Source: Limnothrix sp. FACHB-406
Lineage (GTDB): Bacteria > Cyanobacteriota > Cyanobacteriia > CACIAM-69d
Assembly (NCBI RefSeq): GCF_014698235.1
Contig: NZ_JACJSP010000020.1
Coordinates: forward strand, 24,547-88,546
Length of the DNA: 64,000 bases
Direction: 5' to 3'
Shown here: one piece after another, positions 1-9,115 of the stretch
How the letters are laid out: each line of letters begins with the position of its first letter
Position numbering within the stretch: the first letter of the stretch is position 1
Translations under genes and position numbers: made by a program
Notes under the pieces: generated by a model
Told to the model about the DNA's origin: nothing
The model's input: only the letters and a program-made list of their open reading frames with translations
Databases searched by the model: none

Positions 1-696
1 ATTGTCCAGCGGGTCGATCGCCAAGAACGCACCCTGATCACCACCTTAACAAAGCGGATGGCGGAGGATTTGGCGGATTATTTCCAAGAGCGCAAGGTGC
101 GGGTGCAATATCTCCATTCGGAAATTCAGTCGATCGAACGCATTGAAATTTTGCAAGCTTTGCGAGCGGGCAAGTTTGATGTGTTGATCGGGGTGAATTT
201 GTTGCGGGAAGGGTTGGACTTGCCGGAAGTTTCCCTAGTGGCCATTTTGGATGCGGACAAGGAAGGGTTTTTGCGGGCCGAGCGATCGCTGATTCAAACC
301 ATTGGCCGGGCGGCGCGTCATGTGCGAGGTCAAGCGATTCTTTATGCCGATCGGCTGACCGACAGCATGGACAAGGCGATTTCCGAAACGGAGCGGCGAC
401 GCAAAATCCAAATTGCCTACAACCAAAAACACGGCATTACGCCCCAACCGATCATCAAGAAATCCGGTAATTCAATTCTGGAATTCTTGGATTTGTCTCG
501 GCGGCTCAGTGCCAAAGATTTGGAGCAAGCCTACGAACATGCGGCGGACTTATCCTTGGATGATGTGCCGATGTTGATTGAGAAGTTGGAGGCCCAAATG
601 AAGGAGGCGGCCAAAAATTTGGAGTTTGAAGAGGCCGCCAAATATCGCGATCGAATCAAGCATTTGCGCGATCGACTGTTGGGACAACGGCATTAA
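1..696 (+). CDS. uvrB: UvrABC excinuclease subunit B, C-terminal part (5' truncated by window edge)
   Basis: UvrB is the DNA-damage-verifying helicase-like subunit of the nucleotide excision repair UvrABC complex in the cytoplasm. The reading frame is open from base 1, so only the last 231 residues are visible. The segment contains the superfamily-2 helicase C-terminal half: [15 protein letters not shown], then [20 protein letters not shown] (motif V region) and [12 protein letters not shown] (motif VI, arginine fingers). The last ~35 residues are the UVR domain ([18 protein letters not shown]), which binds UvrC. The stop is followed after 9 bp by the end of the convergent purK gene. Nothing unusual was seen; identity is very secure. 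Confidence 0.97.
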   Translation: MVQRVDRQERTLITTLTKRMAEDLADYFQERKVRVQYLHSEIQSIERIEILQALRAGKFDVLIGVNLLREGLDLPEVSLVAILDADKEGFLRAERSLIQTIGRAARHVRGQAILYADRLTDSMDKAISETERRRKIQIAYNQKHGITPQPIIKKSGNSILEFLDLSRRLSAKDLEQAYEHAADLSLDDVPMLIEKLEAQMKEAAKNLEFEEAAKYRDRIKHLRDRLLGQRH

Positions 697-705
697 GCGG
701 GCTGC

Positions 706-1911
706 TTAATGGTCTGATCCATACCAAATTGATTCCAGGCGATCGATCGCCCGTTGCAGTTCCGCCAAGCTATCCGCCAACACGGTCACATGGCCAAGCT
801 TGCGGCCCGGGGTGGCGCTGGTTTTGCCATACCAATGCACTCGGCTGCGGGGAACCGCGGCCAAGCGATCGCGCTGCTCCTGATAGTCACTGGTGGCCAC
901 CTCAAAGCCCAACAAATTCACCATCGCCGCACAGGCACAGTGCAAATCCACCGGACCAAGGGGCAACCCCGCCACGGCCCGCAAATGCTGCTCGAATTGG
1001 GAGGTATGGCAGGCATCGATCGAGAAGTGGCCGGAATTGTGCGTGCGGGGAGCCACTTCATTCACCGACACCTGACCCTCGGCGGTCACAAACAGCTCAA
1101 TCCCAAAAATCCCGATCGCCCCAATTTGCGACAACAGGCGATGGGCGATTTCCTGGCAGTGGGTGGCCACGGTTGGCGGAATGGGGGCCGGCGCAATTAC
1201 CCGCCGACAAACCTGGTTCACCTGCTGGGTTTCCACGATCGGGTAAATGGCCACCTCACCCGTCGCCGATCGGGCCGCCACCGCCGCCAATTCTCGCTCA
1301 AAGGGCACAAAGGCTTCCAAAATCAGCGGCTGCCATTGCCACTGATCCCCAACCGCCAGCAATGTCGCCCGATCAGCCACCACCCTTGTACCTTGGCCGT
1401 CATAGCCATGGCGACGGGTTTTCAGCACGGCCGGAAAGGTTAGGGGCTGACCGTTTTCCCACCGATCGATCTGCATCGCCTGCGCCCGATCGGTAATGGC
1501 CGCAAAGGCCGGAACCGGCAAGCCAATTTGCTGCAAAAAACAGCGCTGATCATACTTATCCAGCAGGGGTTCCAAGCTTTTGAGGCTGGGGCGAAAACAG
1601 GCTCCCGATCGGGCCAATTCCCCCAACGCCGCCAAATCCACAAACTCATTTTCAAAGGTGACCAAATCCACCCGATCGAGCAATTGGCGCGTCACGGCAG
1701 CATCCCCAACCGCCCCTTGCACCACCGCCGCCGATCCCACCCGCGCCACCGCCGGGTCATCCAATTTCGGAGTTTGCACCACCAACGACAAGCCCAATTT
1801 CGGGGCTGCTTCCGCCATCATCCAAGCCAATTGGCCACCGCCAATCACACCAATTGTCCGCACCGGCCGCTGGATGGGTTCCGCCGCCGCTGCAACCTCT
1901 ACGAGGGTCAT
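706..1911 (-). CDS. purK: N5-carboxyaminoimidazole ribonucleotide synthase PurK
   Basis: PurK is a cytoplasmic ATP-grasp ligase of de novo purine synthesis. It converts AIR plus bicarbonate and ATP to N5-CAIR, the substrate of PurE. The N-terminus has the Rossmann-like IGVIGGGQLAWMM motif and TFENEF follows near residue 85. The ATP-grasp core includes KTRRHGYDGQGT, and VNEVAPRTHNSGH is near the C-terminus. The chosen start (401 residues) follows GGGAG-like Shine-Dalgarno bases (TTTGGGAG, 8 nt spacing). An in-frame ATG at 1941 would add ten residues that look like untranslated leader. The gene lies 60 bp downstream of the pentapeptide-repeat gene on the same strand and converges on uvrB. No purE is nearby, so its partner is encoded elsewhere. 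Confidence 0.93.
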   Translation of the reverse strand: MTLVEVAAAAEPIQRPVRTIGVIGGGQLAWMMAEAAPKLGLSLVVQTPKLDDPAVARVGSAAVVQGAVGDAAVTRQLLDRVDLVTFENEFVDLAALGELARSGACFRPSLKSLEPLLDKYDQRCFLQQIGLPVPAFAAITDRAQAMQIDRWENGQPLTFPAVLKTRRHGYDGQGTRVVADRATLLAVGDQWQWQPLILEAFVPFERELAAVAARSATGEVAIYPIVETQQVNQVCRRVIAPAPIPPTVATHCQEIAHRLLSQIGAIGIFGIELFVTAEGQVSVNEVAPRTHNSGHFSIDACHTSQFEQHLRAVAGLPLGPVDLHCACAAMVNLLGFEVATSDYQEQRDRLAAVPRSRVHWYGKTSATPGRKLGHVTVLADSLAELQRAIDRLESIWYGSDH

Positions 1912-1971
1912 TTTTCTTACTCCCAAAGGAACATATCTCAATCAGCGCTTCAGCAATCCGTTGATGAACCT

Positions 1972-2616
1972 TCAAGGACAGCCGAGCGATTCTTTGGTGT
2001 CGATGCCCGTGCGAGGATTCGTCCCCCGGGCGATCGCGCAGAGCTGTTTGACCTGTGCCCCATCCAGAATGGCCAGCTCAAAATCAGCCCCTTGAATGTT
2101 CACATCCTGAAAACTGGATCCCAACAAAATAGCCTCAACCAAAATGGCATCGCTCAGATCGGTGCCAATGAACTTCACGGAATCCATGAATGCATTGGTT
2201 AAATCGGCTCCATGCAAATTCGTGTCTTTGAGGAAGGATCCACTAAAAGATGCACCGGGCATTTCCGTATTTTCAAAGGTCACATCCGTTAGGTTGGCGT
2301 TGGAAAATTCCGCCGATTGCAACCGTTGATTGGAAAAATCTTGCCCAGACAATTCCGCATTGCTGTAGGACACTGGCGGCGCATATTCCTTGAATTGGGC
2401 CCAGGCCGCTGACGGGGCGATCGCTAAACCTATCACCCACGTCCCAATCAACAACAACACCGCCCACAGGCCCAGACCCCGCTCGCCCAATTGCCTCCGA
2501 CCGTCCGGTTGGATCGTCGCTGGGGAACCTGAGGCAGTGCCGATTTTGGCACGCAGCCCAACGGGAACCAACCGGGCGATCGACTGGCCGATCGAAAATT
2601 TCTTCTGAACAATCAT
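1972..2616 (-). CDS. exported pentapeptide-repeat protein (probable thylakoid lumen or periplasm)
   Basis: This 214-residue protein has a long basic N-region, then a hydrophobic stretch (LWAVLLLIGTWVIGLAIAP) ending in an Ala-x-Ala cleavage site (SAAWAQ, about residue 74). The mature part is a run of pentapeptide repeats of the A(N/D)Lxx type (SAEFSNANLTDVTFEN, TNLHGADLTNAFMD, DLSDAILVEAIL), which form a right-handed quadrilateral beta-helix. The last ~25 residues (QLCAIARGTNPRTGIDT...) carry two cysteines, one in QLC and one in the terminal SLGCP. Lumenal pentapeptide proteins with this layout are common in cyanobacteria and chloroplasts, but their function is mostly unknown. The 'exported' call rests on the signal sequence; the lumen location is inferred by analogy. 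It could be co-transcribed with purK. Confidence 0.85.
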   Translation of the reverse strand: MIVQKKFSIGQSIARLVPVGLRAKIGTASGSPATIQPDGRRQLGERGLGLWAVLLLIGTWVIGLAIAPSAAWAQFKEYAPPVSYSNAELSGQDFSNQRLQSAEFSNANLTDVTFENTEMPGASFSGSFLKDTNLHGADLTNAFMDSVKFIGTDLSDAILVEAILLGSSFQDVNIQGADFELAILDGAQVKQLCAIARGTNPRTGIDTKESLGCP

Positions 2617-2810
2617 GGCTTCCAGGCCCTGCCTATGGCGGGATTCTCCCTATCAGATTAGCGGTCTTTGCGACCAATCCCAACGCTCGCCAACTCCAGC
2701 CAAGCCACTAGGATGGAAGCACAAACGGCCGGCCCCGATCGCCCCGCCAGTGCTGCCATGGCCTCGCTCAGGGTCGCCCCGGAGACCGCAGAGGAGTTAG
2801 AACTCACATC

Positions 2811-3176
2811 ATGCAACGCTTCATCATCACTTGGATCATTTCGGCCCTGGCCCTGGCCCTGACGGCGCAACTCGTCCCCGGCATTCATTTGGCAGGCTGG
2901 ACCACCGCCGCGATCGCCGCTCTGATTTTTGGGCTAATCAACGCCACCGTGCGCCCCATTTTGTTCTTGTTCACCTTGCCGCTGAACATTCTGTCCTTGG
3001 GCCTCTTTTCCTTGGTGATTAATGCCTTTTGCCTAATGCTGGTGGCCTATTTCAGCCCCACTGGTTTTGCGATCGAGGGCTTCATTCCCGCCCTGATTGG
3101 TTCGATCGTCCTCGCGATCGCCTCCAGCGGCTTGCACAGCCTCTTTGGCATCTTGGGTCTGGAACCTGAATCCTAA
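2811..3176 (+). CDS. phage holin family 4 (PF04020-type) small membrane protein
   Basis: This 121-residue, almost wholly hydrophobic protein has four predicted membrane spans (about residues 3-22, 28-48, 54-80 and 88-113). The GLINATVRPIL...LPLN and NAFCLMLVAYF motifs are typical of the Phage_holin_4_2 family. Despite the name, these proteins are chromosomally widespread in bacteria, including cyanobacteria, and no phage genes lie nearby, so a lytic role should not be assumed. Purine-rich GAGGAG precedes the ATG at somewhat long spacing. A perfect 13-bp inverted repeat about 130 bp downstream may end the transcript. Confidence 0.85.
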   Translation: MQRFIITWIISALALALTAQLVPGIHLAGWTTAAIAALIFGLINATVRPILFLFTLPLNILSLGLFSLVINAFCLMLVAYFSPTGFAIEGFIPALIGSIVLAIASSGLHSLFGILGLEPES

Positions 3177-3629
3177 AGCGGACATCAATTAGGTTGGGTC
3201 CTTCAGATTGCGCTTTCCAGACATACCCTGAAGGCCCAACAGCCAAAGAGCCGGTTATCTTAGAACTTCAGCGGATCGATTTTTGTCGATTCCTGATCAA
3301 TCCCACCATTAATCCCGATGGATCAAGCCGTTGGGTGACTCATCGGGATTAATTGCTACTTTGAAGATCCGCCGGGCGATCACCCTTTCTCGGTTCATAG
3401 GCGCATCGCTTCAGCCCAGCATTTTTGGCATCTTCTCGGGAAATTCTCGGCGTTTACTCGAGATTTTCTTGGAGCTGGCTCAGGGTTTTCTCGGGGTTTT
3501 TTCGGCGTTTCATTCGTTTCTCGAGATTTTGCTTGAACTCAGGGGGCGGCTTGGCCCTGCTGAGTTTTCCCCGTATCTTGCGGCAATTTTCCGATCCTGC
3601 CTTCCTCAACCCACCGTTGTAATGAGCCA
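3177..3629. other. intergenic region with hairpins and degenerate TTCTCGG repeats
   Basis: This is 453 bp without a convincing gene. It contains an imperfect inverted repeat at about 3195-3242 (GTTGGGTCCTTCAG against CTGAAGGCCCAAC). A perfect inverted repeat at 3308-3353 is listed separately. At about 3385-3535 there is a stretch of repeated TTCTCGG/TCTCGAGATTTT words: TCGGCGTTT...CTCGAGATTTT occurs twice, near 3448 and 3501. Open frames across it look like repeat-driven shadows. Confidence 0.5.
3308..3353 (+). terminator. perfect 13-bp inverted repeat, possible terminator of the holin-family gene
   Basis: ATTAATCCCGATG (3308-3320) and CATCGGGATTAAT (3341-3353) pair perfectly around a 20-nt loop. 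There is no long T-run on either side, only TGCTACTTTG, so it may be a transcript-stabilising hairpin or a protein-binding site and not a classical intrinsic terminator. Confidence 0.45.
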
Positions 3630-5252
3630 ATGTCGTTTTGTTCTGGGCTATCGGCGGCAATTTGGATTGTTGATGAACATCCGGAGCCACTCCGGGAACT
3701 GTGCCAAACCCTGACCCACCGAGGATATCAGGTGCGGTTTCAGACTGGGCACTTGGCATTGTCCAGCGTCTTACACAACGGTTCGCAACATCCCCAGTTC
3801 CAACCCTTGGATCTGTTGGTGATTGGGCCCGGCCTTTGGCCCAACCTAACCACGGGAATTTGGGGCCCCGCGCTCCAACGATTGGGAAATCTGGGCTGTC
3901 CTTGGGTGGCGATCGGGCAAGTCAGCCAACCAGAGCAGCGAATTGCGCTCTTTCGGCTGGGCGGTGCGGACTATTTGGAATGTCCCCTCCACTTGCATGA
4001 GGCGATCGTTCGGCTAGAGCGGCAATTAATCCTTCAGCGGCAACGGGCAGAACTGCAAACGCAAATCCAACAGCTTCAGCGGGATATGCGAGACTACCAT
4101 CGCGTTGAGATGGAGATGCAGCTTTTGCTGGCCCTGACCCAGGCCATTACGGAAGCCACGGAGATTGAAGGGGCGTTTCATGCGGTCTTGGACTGTGTTT
4201 ATCACACGATCGGGTGGGACTATGGCGAAATTTGGATGCCCGACCCCAACCGCAACCACCTGGCGATGACGCGATCGCACTACGCCATCTCAGACCTAGC
4301 CCTCAGTGAATTTGATGACGCGAGCCAATCTTTCGTCTTTGAGCGCGATTGCGGCGTGGTGGGTCGTGTGTGGCAAACGGGCCGCCCCCTCTGGATTGAG
4401 GATGCCACCAAAATTCAAGATGCCTTTTTTGTGCGACAAGAACTCGTGCTGCGGGCGGGGCTGCGCACCAACTTGAGCGTGCCGATCATTGCCAATGGGC
4501 AAATTTTGGCGGTGCTCTGTTTGTTTCACCGCGTGGCCATGCCCTGCGATGGTCGCCTAATTAAGCTCATGGGAGCCGTGGCGGCCCAAATGGGGGTTTT
4601 GCTTCAGCGCAAAAAAGCGGAATTGGAATTACGACGGGCCAACCTGCAACTGGAAGTGTTGGCCAAACTGGATGGGCTGACGCAAATCCCCAACCGCCGC
4701 TGCTTTGATCACTACCTGTTGCGCGAGTGGCAACGCCTAGCCCAAAATCGCTGCCTGATTGGCGTAGGGCTGTGCGACGTGGATCACTTCAAGCAATATA
4801 ACGATGCCTATGGCCACCAAGCGGGGGATGAATGTTTGGTGCAGGTGGCCCGAGCCTTGAGCCACGCGGTCTCCGAATCAGCCAACCTGGTGGCCCGCTA
4901 TGGGGGCGAGGAGTTTGCGATCGTTTTTTCGGACACCAACTTGGAGCAGGTCAAGGCGATCGCCCACACAATCCAGCAGGCGATCGCCCAGTTAGCGCTG
5001 GCCCATGCCCAATCCTCCGTCAGCGAGCACATCACCCTGAGCATGGGTTTTGCGATCGCCTCGCCCCATTTGCCCGACAGCTCCCCAGATGAGCTATTGC
5101 GCTGGGCCGATCAAGCTCTCTATCAAGCAAAATATGCCGGTCGCAATCAGTTTCGGGTTGCGGCCCTGTCCCGGGCCGTCTGCGAAGGTTGCGAGGAAGT
5201 AGGCAGCGAAATCGATCCAGGCATCGGCCAACAATCAATAATTTATAGTTAG
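3630..5252 (+). CDS. diguanylate cyclase with degenerate receiver, GAF and GGDEF domains
   Basis: This 540-residue signalling protein would make c-di-GMP from two GTP. Residues ~10-130 fold like a response-regulator receiver, but the phospho-acceptor position reads G66 (DLLVIG instead of DLLLLD) and the conserved KP lysine is C118 (YLECPL), so phosphorylation is unlikely. A coiled linker (~130-165) leads to a GAF domain (~165-330) and then a GGDEF domain (~345-515). The active site GGEEF at 425-429 is intact. The product-inhibition I-site RxxD that should precede it reads ESAN, so allosteric inhibition is probably absent. The gene ends 18 bp inside the tail of the convergent methyltransferase gene. 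The ligand of the GAF domain is unknown. Confidence 0.88.
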   Translation: MSFCSGLSAAIWIVDEHPEPLRELCQTLTHRGYQVRFQTGHLALSSVLHNGSQHPQFQPLDLLVIGPGLWPNLTTGIWGPALQRLGNLGCPWVAIGQVSQPEQRIALFRLGGADYLECPLHLHEAIVRLERQLILQRQRAELQTQIQQLQRDMRDYHRVEMEMQLLLALTQAITEATEIEGAFHAVLDCVYHTIGWDYGEIWMPDPNRNHLAMTRSHYAISDLALSEFDDASQSFVFERDCGVVGRVWQTGRPLWIEDATKIQDAFFVRQELVLRAGLRTNLSVPIIANGQILAVLCLFHRVAMPCDGRLIKLMGAVAAQMGVLLQRKKAELELRRANLQLEVLAKLDGLTQIPNRRCFDHYLLREWQRLAQNRCLIGVGLCDVDHFKQYNDAYGHQAGDECLVQVARALSHAVSESANLVARYGGEEFAIVFSDTNLEQVKAIAHTIQQAIAQLALAHAQSSVSEHITLSMGFAIASPHLPDSSPDELLRWADQALYQAKYAGRNQFRVAALSRAVCEGCEEVGSEIDPGIGQQSIIYS

Positions 5253-5990
5253 TTGAAATTGAGGTGAAGGTGCATAGGCAGGATTGGGATGATCAATATT
5301 ACTGACATGGATATCCCTCCACCCTAGTCCAGCAAACGACAGGAGCCGAAAAAAGTTATCCTTCGTCATCCAATCTCCCTTGATATCATTACCAAACGGG
5401 CCGGCAGAATGGAACGGAAAGGAATATATTTCTGAGCCATGATCGGTTTCAATAGGGTGATCTTTATACTTAGTAGATACTGTAACGCCATCTACGAGTT
5501 TGAAGGCTTTGTACCCTCCCAAAGCCACGAATGTGCAAAAAACATCAATGCTATGAGATTCAGCAGAGATGTAAGGAGGATAGATTCTGTGCAAAAAAAG
5601 CTCTCTCAAGATGATGTTATCGTAATGTTCAATATCAATCTTGATATAGTAAGGGGTTCCGTAACACTCAAGGATATCAATAACATTCTTCGCTGGCAAA
5701 TAGACTTCCTCAAAGTGATCAATGATGGAGGGAGCTGGTTGAGGAAATTGACTTAAAACATGATTAGACTTGTGAATATAGAAAGGGAGAGGCTTTGTAG
5801 AATGACCAACATTTAAAATACAGTTTTCTACAACGAGTCTTTCTTCAGAAATTTCTTTTTGAAAACGATCTTTAATTTGATCGCAGAGTAGAGGATTCGC
5901 TTCAATAGCCACCACAAGATCAGCTTTTAGGAGATAGTAAGGTAGGTCATCTCCGTTGTTTGATCCAAAGTCGTAGAGCACTTTTTTCAT
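5235..5990 (-). CDS. FkbM-family SAM-dependent methyltransferase
   Basis: This is a 251-residue protein. The SAM-binding motif I is LYDFGSNNGDD near the N-terminus, followed by an acidic strand end VVAIEANP. YYIKIDIEHYD at about residues 125-135 matches the KIDIEG-type signature of FkbM methyltransferases. Members methylate hydroxyls on sugars or secondary metabolites, and the substrate here is unknown. The ATG at 5990 has AGGA 10 nt upstream; an in-frame GTG at 6017 is less likely. The gene is much more AT-rich than its neighbours and contains no GCGATCGC octamer, which suggests recent acquisition. Its 3' end overlaps the diguanylate cyclase gene by 18 bp. Proximity to csaB hints at surface glycan work; this is inference. 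Confidence 0.8.
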   Translation of the reverse strand: MKKVLYDFGSNNGDDLPYYLLKADLVVAIEANPLLCDQIKDRFQKEISEERLVVENCILNVGHSTKPLPFYIHKSNHVLSQFPQPAPSIIDHFEEVYLPAKNVIDILECYGTPYYIKIDIEHYDNIILRELFLHRIYPPYISAESHSIDVFCTFVALGGYKAFKLVDGVTVSTKYKDHPIETDHGSEIYSFPFHSAGPFGNDIKGDWMTKDNFFRLLSFAGLGWRDIHVSNIDHPNPAYAPSPQFQLTINY

Positions 5991-6017
5991 GAAGCCAACA
6001 TCCTGAAAATCAGCCAC

Positions 6018-6424
6018 GATTATTCAACAAATGCCATAGATCCACAAGATCCCTATGCCATCCGTTGCATAAATATATTAGAAATGGGCAAAGCTGAACT
6101 GGCTCAGAAATGAAGCCACTGGGCAGCACCGCACCCATCAATTAGACCACGATCACTCCAGAAGTTGATCGCGCCCACAGGCAACCGCTTGAAGTCAGTA
6201 GCAAAAAGCCGAAGCGTAGTAGCATAGCTGCCTTAATTCACTGGGTTAAATGACATGGCTGTTACTGTCACCTGATCGTTAAGCAGCAAGGGGCTTAAGC
6301 CCCTTGTTACCACGACTGGCTCCGCAACTTTGACCCAATATTTTAAGGATGTCGCGCTAGTAGTCCCACAGAAGAATCAGACCTTGGCCATAACCATTGC
6401 TTTAGCCTTAGGCCGAACACCCAA
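6018..6424. other. intergenic region between methyltransferase and csaB
   Basis: About 400 bp with no coding signal. Its only clear structure is the perfect palindrome at 6287-6306, described separately. Confidence 0.5.
6287..6306. repeat. 20-bp perfect palindrome, copy 1 of a dispersed element
   Basis: CAAGGGGCTTAAGCCCCTTG is fully self-complementary. A near copy, AGGGGC-TTAG-GCCCCT followed by TG, occurs at 46289-46304. Both sit in gene-free DNA beyond the 3' end of a gene or between genes, as expected for a small palindromic (REP-like) element. The copy here is downstream of csaB, reading on the minus strand. Confidence 0.6.
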
Positions 6425-7543
6425 CTAATCGCGCAGCACACGGGCCAACATTAGCCCGTGCAGTTGGGCCCGATCGCACAATTGCGCCACCTGGGCCGGG
6501 GCGATCGGGTTGGGTTGTTCATAGGCCGTTAGCCAAGCAGCGGCGATCGCTTCGGGATTCGTCGGCAAGGATGCAAGGGGCGCTGGCGGTGTTGCGCCAA
6601 CTTGCTTGTTCACTTCAACGCCATCGATCGATTCGTCGCAGAGAGTCCACCCCGGCGCACCCACCGACTCCAGCAACACCCGCACCTTGGGGTCATAGCT
6701 GAGACCCCAACAGCGCGACCCCTCCGCCGCCGCCATGATCAGGGCATGGAGCCGCATCCCGATCGTCAGGTTCATTTGCCGAAATAGGCCCTTCAGTTGT
6801 CGGGGATCGCTGTAGCTAACAATGCGCGATCGATTGGGCCCGAGATGTTGGGCCAGGCGTTGGGCAATTGCGCCATCGGCGATCGGCTGGAAGGGCACAA
6901 ACACAATCAGAGCACCGGTTTGGCTTTGGAAGCGATCAAGCGCCACGGCTAATTTTTCCAGGCGATCGGGCGTGAGGCTGGGGTGCGATCGCAAGGCCAC
7001 CGCCACCTTGGGGCCCGGCGCAACCTCCGGAACCGGCATGCTGGCCAAGGCCCAAACAGGATCCGGGGCCAACTCAAACCCCTTGACTTGCCAGGTTTTG
7101 AGCAACTGGGCCGACTCCCGATCGCGCACCGTCACCCCATCGCAAGCCCGAAAGGTCGATCGCGCAATGCCCTTCACCCACCCGCGCCGCAACGGGCCAA
7201 TTCCCTGGGCCCAAGCCACCCGCCGCAGTCCCCACTGACGCGCCGCCCCCATCAACCCTGCGTAGTAGAGCGGACTAGCCCAACTGGTGGCATCTTGCAT
7301 CAGGCTGCCCCCGCCCCAAACCAAGGCCTGACTCGATCGCAACGCCCCCCACAGGGCCGATCGATCCATCCGATCCACCGCCATCACCCCATAGCGATCA
7401 TGGGTTTCCACCGGGTTCCCCGACAGCACCAGCGGCTCCACCCCGATCGGCAGCAATTGCAACAGCGTCGCCAACAAGGCCTCATCGCCCCCATTCCCTT
7501 GACCGTAATAGCCACACAACACAACTCGCTGCACAGACCCCAT
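6425..7543 (-). CDS. csaB: polysaccharide pyruvyl transferase CsaB
   Basis: CsaB adds ketal-linked pyruvate to a cell-wall-associated polysaccharide. In many bacteria this creates the ligand recognised by SLH-domain surface proteins. The 372-residue length fits the family. Visible signatures are VVLCGYYGQGNGGDEALL at the N-terminus, LVWGGGSLMQD near residue 95, AWAQGIGPLRR near residue 130 and GMRLHALIMAAAEG near residue 265. The fold is GT-B-like and cytoplasmic. The gene stands alone on the minus strand, 650 bp upstream of two divergently transcribed PEP-CTERM genes and 430 bp from an FkbM methyltransferase. This makes a loose cell-surface group. Confidence 0.93.
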   Translation of the reverse strand: MGSVQRVVLCGYYGQGNGGDEALLATLLQLLPIGVEPLVLSGNPVETHDRYGVMAVDRMDRSALWGALRSSQALVWGGGSLMQDATSWASPLYYAGLMGAARQWGLRRVAWAQGIGPLRRGWVKGIARSTFRACDGVTVRDRESAQLLKTWQVKGFELAPDPVWALASMPVPEVAPGPKVAVALRSHPSLTPDRLEKLAVALDRFQSQTGALIVFVPFQPIADGAIAQRLAQHLGPNRSRIVSYSDPRQLKGLFRQMNLTIGMRLHALIMAAAEGSRCWGLSYDPKVRVLLESVGAPGWTLCDESIDGVEVNKQVGATPPAPLASLPTNPEAIAAAWLTAYEQPNPIAPAQVAQLCDRAQLHGLMLARVLRD

Positions 7544-8215
7544 CCCTTCGATCGCATCGAGCTTAAAATACCGAGATTTCAGTCCCCAGCGTCAAGACAA
7601 AACCACGGTTTTTCTATCTCCAGGCTCCACATCCGGCAAAAGCTATTTAAATTTAATGAAATCTAGTCGATTTTCCCTCTCGTCAACTTGCCAGAATAAT
7701 GCAATAAGAATTCCGAGTCATTTCAAGAATAATTTCCCTTAAAAGCTTAAAATTACTCTAGGAAGATCTTTGCAATTTAGAGCAGTGATCTTAGCCAGAG
7801 CAATGATTTGAATCATTGATTGATTTTCATAATTCATCACAATAGTTTTATCCACTCCATATCAGCAATTTATTTCAATAAGCCCCTTTAAAGTCTATCC
7901 ATCACCATTAAGCGAATTACTCTAGGATCATCCCAACCCTCGCTTTTCCAGAAGAGGTTACATTTTTTACACTGCTTCTTCAAATCTTTAACTATTTAGT
8001 GTAACACTGCCAAATTCCTTGCTTTTCAAGGGTTTGTAAGTTTTTACCTCAGCTTCATCAAGGACAGCCGCAATTCATTTAATCTTCAACGTCAAAGCAA
8101 GAGATTACCTCTTTAATAAAACTAGATTGATGAAAAAGTTACCCAGCCAGTAACCAGGGTGCAACCCCAATAAATCGACACCGTTTCATCAACTGCTTCT
8201 TAGGAGTGAGACCCC
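7544..8215. other. long AT-rich leader/intergenic region before the PEP-CTERM pair
   Basis: This 672-bp AT-rich stretch separates divergent csaB and the first PEP-CTERM gene. I see no ORF with coding character, no tRNA and no strong hairpin. A Shine-Dalgarno TAGGAG sits 9 nt before the ATG at 8216. Its size suggests a substantial regulatory region or a long 5' UTR. Confidence 0.5.
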
Positions 8216-9115
8216 ATGAAACCCCAACAACTTTTAGCCAGCCTCGCAACCGCCACCCTCTGCACCCTGGGTGTTGGTTTGCAAGCAGCCAACGCAGGCA
8301 CGGTTTACAACGGCTGGAATTACGGCATTGATTCCTTCAAAGACGGCGTGAGCGGCTCTTTGGGTGGAATGTTTGAAATGTATGGTTTCGGAATTAAGCA
8401 AGACGGCGAAACCATCTACGTTGGTATCGATGCCCGATTGCCCATTACCGGCCAGCTTGATAACGGCGCACTCAACAAGTCCATCACCTGGGGCGACATG
8501 TTCTTTAACTTCAGTGGCAACCCGCTGCTGAATGCCCAAGGAAATCTGTTCGGCGTTCGCTTTGCCAGCACCAACGATTCAGTCGTGAAGCCCTTGGGCC
8601 TCTACAGCCAAGTGAGCGGCAAGAACGTTGCCAGCCAAAACCGTGGGTTTGCATCCTATGCGGATCAGTCGAAATACGTGACCGGTGCCAAGGGCATTGC
8701 TGGCATGGGCGAACTGACCGACGCAGAAGCCAAGGTTTATTTCAAAGATGCATCGCTGAACGTGATCAGCAAAGGACAGCAGGTAGTGGAATCGGTGTTT
8801 GAATCCCTCGACAGCGCCACCCTGTCGGCCTTGGGCTTCAACCTAAATGGCGCGTTGAACGGTGCTAAGCCCCCAGAAAGCAATGCCAATGGCGCAAAAC
8901 GGCAAACCTTTGGCTTCAAGTTCACCCGGGGCGAAGGGATGGTGGGTGACTTTGTGGCCCACGTCTTCGCAGAATGCTTGAACGATGGGATGGCTGTGCG
9001 GGGCAACTTGGCTCCGAAGCCAGAACCCACGCCGGAACCTGTTTCCCTGTTAGGTCTGGCGGCTGTGGGCGCTGCGGTGGCCACTCGTCGCTACCGTGCG
9101 GCCAAAGTTGGTTAA
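8216..9115 (+). CDS. PEP-CTERM exosortase-dependent surface protein, copy 1
   Basis: This is a 299-residue exported protein. It has a signal peptide (LLASLATATLCTLGVGLQAANAG, cut after ANA near residue 27), then a globular part starting TVYNGWNYGIDSFKDGV. The C-terminal sorting signal reads PEPVSLLGLAAVGAAVA followed by RRYR: the PEP motif, a membrane span and a basic end. Exosortase would remove the tail and pass the protein to the envelope. The body (FEMYGFGIKQDGETIYVGID..., GDMFFNFSG, LFGVRFAS) resembles cyanobacterial XDD3/XDD4-type exosortase substrates, although the exact subfamily was not verified. It is paralogous to the next gene along its whole length. No exosortase gene is in the window. 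Confidence 0.85.
   Translation: MKPQQLLASLATATLCTLGVGLQAANAGTVYNGWNYGIDSFKDGVSGSLGGMFEMYGFGIKQDGETIYVGIDARLPITGQLDNGALNKSITWGDMFFNFSGNPLLNAQGNLFGVRFASTNDSVVKPLGLYSQVSGKNVASQNRGFASYADQSKYVTGAKGIAGMGELTDAEAKVYFKDASLNVISKGQQVVESVFESLDSATLSALGFNLNGALNGAKPPESNANGAKRQTFGFKFTRGEGMVGDFVAHVFAECLNDGMAVRGNLAPKPEPTPEPVSLLGLAAVGAAVATRRYRAAKVG

Noticed and set aside
2811..3176. prophage signal from the holin-family gene
   Set aside because: Holin-4-type proteins are widespread chromosomal membrane proteins, and no other phage genes are present.
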